23,827 nucleotides of DNA. It comes from a bacterium. GTDB lineage: Bacteria; Patescibacteriota; Gracilibacteria; Absconditabacterales; Absconditicoccaceae. Location: the NCBI GenBank assembly GCA_020629735.1, contig JAHDCT010000006.1, positions 1-23,827 of the forward strand, given 5' to 3'. The translations under genes and the position numbers were made by a program. Each line of letters opens with the position of its first letter. Position 1 is the first letter of the stretch. The notes below the pieces were generated by a model. It was given only the letters and a program-made list of their open reading frames with translations, was not told the origin of the DNA and made no database searches. Shown here piece after piece: positions 19,200 through 23,827 of this stretch.

Positions 19200-19266
19200 T
19201 CTAATTAGTTGGGAATCGAACCCAATCTTAAAGACTGGGCCCGACTAGGCCAACAACTCGATTAGA
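19200..19266 (-). ncRNA. tRNA-like cloverleaf RNA, noncanonical
   Basis: The minus strand has a strong T-arm signature, GGGTTCGATTCCC, and a D-arm-like GGCC-TAGTCG-GGCC. The whole can be drawn as a four-way junction: outer stem TCTAAT/ATTAGA plus AGTTG/CAACT with a 2x1 internal loop; GGCC/GGCC; CAGT-CTTTAAG-ATTG; and a GG/CC stem closing TTCGATT. It is only 67 bases, has no variable loop, and the 3' side of the anticodon stem competes with the T stem, so it is not a normal tRNA. If the middle loop were an anticodon loop it would read UUA, which pairs with the stop codon UAA, so I do not assign an amino acid. It overlaps the last codons of the aminotransferase gene and is followed by a strong terminator. 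It may be a degenerate tRNA or a structured 3' end. Confidence 0.45.
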
Positions 19267-20503
19267 TGTTAGTCACAAATCATTTTTTTTCAAGAGATTT
19301 TGTTGTTTGAGAGTTATACACCTCTAGTGCTTTTTTCAGACACAGACATGCTTCTTGCAAAGTTTTCTCATTTTTTACATATGCAACTCTGACTCGTTTT
19401 TTTCATGTATCGGGGTTAGTAAAGAACCCAACTCAAGGAGCTAACATCACTGTAGATCACTCATACTCAAAATCTGTTAATAGTCGTTTACTAAAAACAA
19501 ACGCATCATCTACCGGCAACTTCAAAAACAAATAAATTGCTCCTGCAGGCACTTGATACTCTATCCCTGGAATATCTTGTAAGCCTTTTAGTAAACAATC
19601 TCTCCTCTTCTTCCAAATTTCTAACAAAGACTCATAGTATTCCTGCGGTGCTGATAAGGCTGTTATTGCAGCTTGGGATTCTAACATTGGTAGTGAAAGT
19701 CTTCTTTTACAGTACTTCTTTGCCGCTCACAGTACCTCCTTATTTCTTGATATAAACATTCCTATACGAGCACCACACAGGTTATATCTTTTAGATACTG
19801 AATCTATTACAATTACATGCTCATCAGTTCCCGGGATTTGCAATATTGATGTGAACTGACTGTCATATGAAAAAATATTATATACCTCATCGACTACAAG
19901 AAACAGATTATGCTTTTTACACACATCTAGTAACTCTCTTAACTCCTTTTCTGTAGCAATATACCCTGTAGGGTTTGATGGAGAACATAATAGAATTGCT
20001 TTCGTTTTTTCCGTTATTTTTTTCTCAATGTCTTGACTATTTGGCAATGAAAAACCACTCTCTTGCTTACACTCGACTCATACAAAACTTACTTTTTGCG
20101 TATGTGCTGACGTCAGATAATTTGCATAAAATGGTTCAAATACGATAATTTTATCATCCGTATCGCATACGATATTTAATGCAATATCGATAGCCTCGGA
20201 TGCTCAAATTGTCATTATTATCGAATCAATTGAGAGATCTATATTCATAATATTCTTATAGAAACCGCTCACTGCTTTCCTGAGCTCCTCAGTTCATATT
20301 GCTGGTCAATATGGGATATATCCCTTTTCTGGTAAAGATTCACGTAAACGAGAAAAGACCTGATCGTATGTTGATACGTCAGGCTGTCAGATATTCAAAT
20401 GATAGATATTTTTTCCACTTTTCTTTGCTACATCAGCAAAAGGCAGAAGGACTCTTGTAGCCGACACAGGAATGTCTTTTGCTCTTTGAGATATACTTAT
20501 CAT
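19262..20503 (-). CDS. Class I/II PLP-dependent aminotransferase
   Basis: The 413-residue product is a fold-type I aminotransferase of the aspartate aminotransferase family, transferring amino groups via pyridoxal phosphate. Visible landmarks are HLNIGQPDV (35-43), YGPAIGTEELRKAV (65-78), TIGASEAIDIAL, SPSNPTG with Asn177, VVDEVY with Asp205 and Tyr208, SVSKRYNLCGARIG with the cofactor lysine Lys238 and Arg246, and near the C-terminus RVRVAYVKN with the carboxylate-binding arginine. Glycines in IGQPD, YGPAIG, TIGAS and APGVGF are TGA codons. Substrate cannot be told from sequence. I chose the ATG at 20503; an ATG further upstream lies inside the preceding gene. The frame passes a TGA and ends in TAA at 19262-19264, inside the tRNA-like element. 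Confidence 0.92.
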
Positions 20504-20528
20504 AACTACACTTATTTTTTTGACTAAA

Positions 20529-20954
20529 TTACACCTCAATAATCTCAATTTCCTCTTCAAATTTCTTTTCTTCATATGCTTTACTTACCAATGCTTTTGA
20601 TGGTCATACGATAACTAATATAACTCATACTAACTTGAGAATATCAGCTAAATACACATGAACCTCAGGATTATCAAGAAAATATACCTCTGCGATCCAA
20701 ATGATAGCTATTCACAGCATCATAAGAGACCATCTGTTATCCGGCAAACAAAGATACGTGAAAACCGATATTCAAATGAGGTACATTCCTAATATCAATG
20801 CTAAGATCAAAAAACTTACATTATATTGAACAAAATTTTGTCCTGCAACAATACTTCATTGCATATATAGCCATACCACATATCAGATGAGACCAACTCA
20901 AATAACTGCAATGAAAAATTTTATTATTCCTTCTTTAAGTGATAACTGTCACAT
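20529..20954 (-). CDS. Four-helix membrane protein of unknown function
   Basis: This is a 141-residue protein with four likely membrane segments (about 10-30, 44-64, 79-97 and 103-120) and a charged, Glu/Lys-rich cytoplasmic tail ending EEEIEIIEV. I do not recognise a family. About ten glycines are TGA codons, the second codon being one of them (MGQLSLKEG), so nothing of it is visible under the standard code beyond fragments. It is 25 bases upstream of the aminotransferase start and 27 bases downstream of tRNA-Thr, so it is probably cotranscribed with both. It ends in TAA. Confidence 0.7.
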
Positions 20955-20981
20955 ATTTTTTGATACGAATAAGTAAAAATT

Positions 20982-21054
<73 letters not shown>

Positions 21055-21066
21055 ACAAAGAGGGAT

Positions 21067-22764
21067 CTACATCCTCTCAGGTGCGTCTATTCATAACAAT
21101 GATAATCCATTCTTCAAGACTTGCTTTATAGCATACACTAAAGTAAGACGGTCTTTGGTTAGTTCTGGATCTTCTTCAACAATAAATTTGGTACTTTGAT
21201 AATAAGCATTAAAGTCTCTTGCTAGCTCTAACACATACCTAGCAATAAGACTTGGTTTATATTCTTGCGATGCTTTTAGAACGATATCTGAAAATTCACT
21301 TAAACGAAGAGCTAATAATCTTTCTTCATCTAGTGTCAGTTTCGCTAACTTTGATTCCTTATTTCATTCCTCAACCCCAGCTTTCCTTAGTACGCTACAT
21401 GCCCTAGCAAATGAATATTGTAAGTATGGTCAAGTCTCTCCATCAAATGAAATTGAATTATTGACATCAATTCTAATTTTCTTGTACGTGTCTTGAAGCA
21501 GCATACTAAATTTAAGGGCAGCAAATGCTATTTGATGAGCCAATTCATCCTTATTCTCAATGTCTCTTTCTGCGATAAGCGCCTTAGCTTTTTCAATAGC
21601 CTCCTTGCGCCGTACATGGTATGGTATAATGGTTCATTTTCTTGATGACATTTTCCCATCTGGAAGCTCTACCAATTCATACCCTACATGATGCAATTTA
21701 GATGTGTTATATCCTACTTTATCTAGTGTTTTGAATAACTGATTGAAATGATGATTTTGCTCCGTTGCAACAACATACAAGGAGGTGTCAAAGTCATACT
21801 CTGATTCTTTTAAGTACGCAAGAGCTATATCCTTAGTTGAATAGAGTGACGTTCAATTTGATTTAAGAAGAAGAAATATACCAAGATCTTCTTTTTCTAA
21901 ATCTGAAATTATTGCCCCTTCACTCATTCTAATATCTGGAATACTCTCATCTTGTTCGTATTTCTTAACTAATTCAATACCTGGTTGCTCTACTTCACTC
22001 TCTCGATAGAATCTTTCGATGGAACATCATAGTTCGGAGAAACTATTTACCAGTCACTGAATACTGATCTCACGAGTCTTTTTCCATAAATCGTTGAGTG
22101 TTTTATCACCGTCTTCTAAAAGTTTTTGTGTATCATGTACTTCTTGCTTAAATGTTTCTGGATCTTCATCAATTTTTCTCGTAGAGGCTTGATATAATTC
22201 ACCTGACCAAATTCAGAAATCCCTTGGATCAGTTGGAAATGTTTGATCAGTAAATTTCGTGAAGTACCGTAGCCGTTTCGCAACATGAGCTCCAATGTCT
22301 CATCAGTATGCCGTTCTAATTACTTTATTTCATGCGTACTCTGTTATTGTACAAAGTGTCTCACTCACTAACGCATTTCTTAGATGCCCAACATGCAACA
22401 TTTTGTGTGTGTTTGGAGACCATCACTCAATAAGAAGTGTTTTTCAGGTTGTATCTCACCTCCCATAATTATCTCATTTTTCAATAATATTCGACACTAC
22501 TGACCTTAGCACGAATTCGTTATTCAAACTAAAATTAATATACGGCCCTGTTACTTTCACCTCTGAGATGTAGTCATTTGGCAACAATGATGAAGCAATA
22601 TCCTGCGCTATTTGTATCGGTGATTTTTTTAGCTCTTTCGCAAATTGAAAACAAGGCAAGGCAAAATCTCCTAACTCACGATCTTGAGGTATTTCAATTA
22701 GGTCCTTAGGTATTTCAATTTCTTTATATTGGCTTAATAGATCTGCTACTACTTTTTTAAACAT
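21067..22764 (-). CDS. argS: Arginyl-tRNA synthetase
   Basis: ArgS joins arginine to tRNA-Arg; it is a class I synthetase. The 565-residue frame has the N-terminal domain ending GPYINFSLN, the class I signature SPNTHKMLHVGHLRNA with HVGH at 124-127, ELPDGKMSSRKGT (the KMSKS-like motif), FDGETGPYLQYSFARACSVL, and the usual C-terminal end LLGIDAPERM. The glycines in SSRKGT, GETGPY and LLGIDA are TGA codons, all conserved in the family. It starts three bases after the stop of the hydrolase gene, so the two are cotranscribed. The product is close to the normal length and appears intact. It ends in TAG. Confidence 0.97.
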
Positions 22765-22767
22765 AAT

Positions 22768-23376
22768 TTATCTTTTATAAAATCAAAGGTTATGCAATAG
22801 TTCTGGAAATGCTGGTTGAAGAAAATGTCATCTGCTCTGAAATTCTTCGAATACCACACCTGGAAGTAATGTCGTTAATTTCACTGATTGCTTGTAGTTA
22901 ACTATATCATCATCCTTTGAATGATACAAGTATATCTCTGATACTTTAGTTGATATTACACTTAGCTTTTGCTGATTAGGTAAGAACCCTCCATACTTTC
23001 AAGGAGAGCCTTTCTCTTCTTCTAGTAATGGAGCAACGAGATGGACCTGTTTCACTGACGCTGAAATATCTTCTTCAGATAGGTACTTAAGTAGAAATGT
23101 CCCTCACAAAGATCGCCCTACTAGCGATATACTCTCTCATACATGCTGCAGATATCTTTCAAACCGAATCTTTCGCGCTGTGTATTCTGCATTCATTGCA
23201 CAAGGCATGTTAGGCTGAACTACCTGAACCATCCCGTCGACTGATTTTGCTAATCGAGACTTCCATGTTTTGGGTGGCTTCATAAGATCTCGATCGTTAT
23301 TTTTTAGAAAAGTATGATAGTCTTCCTGACTTTCAAATACTTCTCATCATCATATAATCCAAAGCTGTTCAATCAT
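22768..23376 (-). CDS. Alpha/beta hydrolase of the RBBP9/YdeN type
   Basis: The 202-residue product has the fold and active site of small serine hydrolases of the RBBP9/YdeN group: a nucleophile elbow LVGRSLGGTFLLKYL with Ser89, an acid in YHSKDDDIV (Asp156 or Asp157) and RGHFLQPAF with His184. The second glycine of the GxSxG elbow is a TGA codon. Such enzymes are small esterases or peptidases with mostly unknown substrates. The N-terminus IEQLWIIGGGEVFESQEDY matches the first strand and its following turn. It is the first gene of the unit that continues with argS. It ends in TAA. Confidence 0.85.
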
Positions 23377-23465
23377 CTTACTTAAGTTGTTAATATCAAA
23401 CTAAATCTATTGAATTAGAGTCTAAAGTCGATTGATTTTTCCTCTTATTCTGATACAAAAAAAAC

Positions 23466-23827
23466 ATGATACAAACACGAAGACGTAATATACTTCTCTT
23501 ATGAATTGTACTTGTTAGCCTTATCCTCCTCTTTACTCTTATTGAAGACTCTTTAGAGACGATTTGAGAACGTAATCGACCAGAAACACATGATTGAGAC
23601 TTTTTTATAGATAAAAAAACCTTTGATCAGTACCTTTCATTAGAGTCGCCACATGAAGAAATTAGGATGAAGGTTATAAGTCATCTTATATGAGATTGAT
23701 TCAATTGATTCAACCTTAAGCCTTACTCTCAATGATGAGGCCTAAACTTTTTGGATTCCATTGATACCAATGACCTAGTTGTTTCTGATATAGATCAGGA
23801 TGACGTCTTAGATACGAAAATTTCATC
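23466..23827 (+). CDS. Partial gene for a membrane-anchored protein, plus strand
   Basis: From the ATG at 23466 the frame stays open to the right edge only if TGA is glycine (several in-frame TGAs). About 120 residues are visible. After a basic start (MIQTRRRN) there is one hydrophobic segment (about 9-26), then a hydrophilic region with HDGDFFIDKKTFDQYLSLE and SDIDQDDVLDTKIS. It looks like a secreted or anchored surface protein; I recognise no family, and the C-terminus is missing. It is the only gene on the plus strand and is divergent from the hydrolase gene, so the 89 bases between them should hold two promoters. Confidence 0.6.

Noticed and set aside
20504..20575. Upstream start for the aminotransferase at 20575
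   Set aside because: It lies inside the upstream membrane protein gene and adds a lysine/leucine-rich stretch unlike the family; the ATG at 20503 gives the usual N-terminus.

Overview
The window is AT-rich and encodes an almost unbroken run of minus-strand genes from a bacterium in which TGA is not a stop codon. Read with the standard code, every long gene shatters into pieces. Read with TGA as glycine (translation table 25), rpoB, rpoC, argS, rnc, secF and some fifteen others become single full-length frames, with TGA falling on invariant glycines such as the G of the RNase III motif LEFLGDS, the RpoC motif SIGEPG and the ArgS motif KMSSRKG. All complete genes end in TAA or TAG. This is the known code of the Gracilibacteria (BD1-5) and Absconditabacteria (SR1) lineages of the candidate phyla radiation. 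The sequence alone does not let me choose between them.

Layout, left to right, all minus strand unless stated. 1-583 has no convincing gene but is rich in hairpins and carries a terminator. 584-4104 is a putative unit rpmA-rpmF-nusB-rnc-secF (transcribed right to left), headed by a candidate promoter and two leader hairpins just past rpoC. 4105-11637 is rpoB-rpoC. 11884-12743 is rpsF-rpsR-rpmH. 12830-14802 is rpsB, a small membrane protein gene, and tsf. 14883-16002 is rplJ-rplL, preceded by a probable L10 autoregulatory leader ending in an attenuator-like terminator. 16186-19058 is a membrane group: a FecR-domain protein, an NfeD-like protein and a CPBP intramembrane protease. 19153-19266 holds a terminator and an odd cloverleaf-shaped tRNA-like RNA. 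19262-23376 carries an alpha/beta hydrolase, argS, tRNA-Thr(GGU), a four-helix membrane protein and a class I aminotransferase. A plus-strand gene for a membrane-anchored protein begins at 23466 and runs off the right edge.

The genes are mostly core information processing: RNA polymerase beta and beta-prime, nine ribosomal proteins (L7/L12, L10, L27, L32, L34, S2, S6, S18 identified here, with L27 carrying an extra domain), EF-Ts, NusB, RNase III, ArgS and SecF. Two layout features stand out. The normal rplJ-rplL-rpoB-rpoC string is split by rpsB-tsf and rpsF-rpsR-rpmH. No gene start has a recognisable Shine-Dalgarno sequence. No mobile element, CRISPR array or phage gene was found. The most unusual items are the recoding itself, the L27/helix-hairpin-helix fusion, the glycine hinge of L7/L12, and the noncanonical tRNA-like element.
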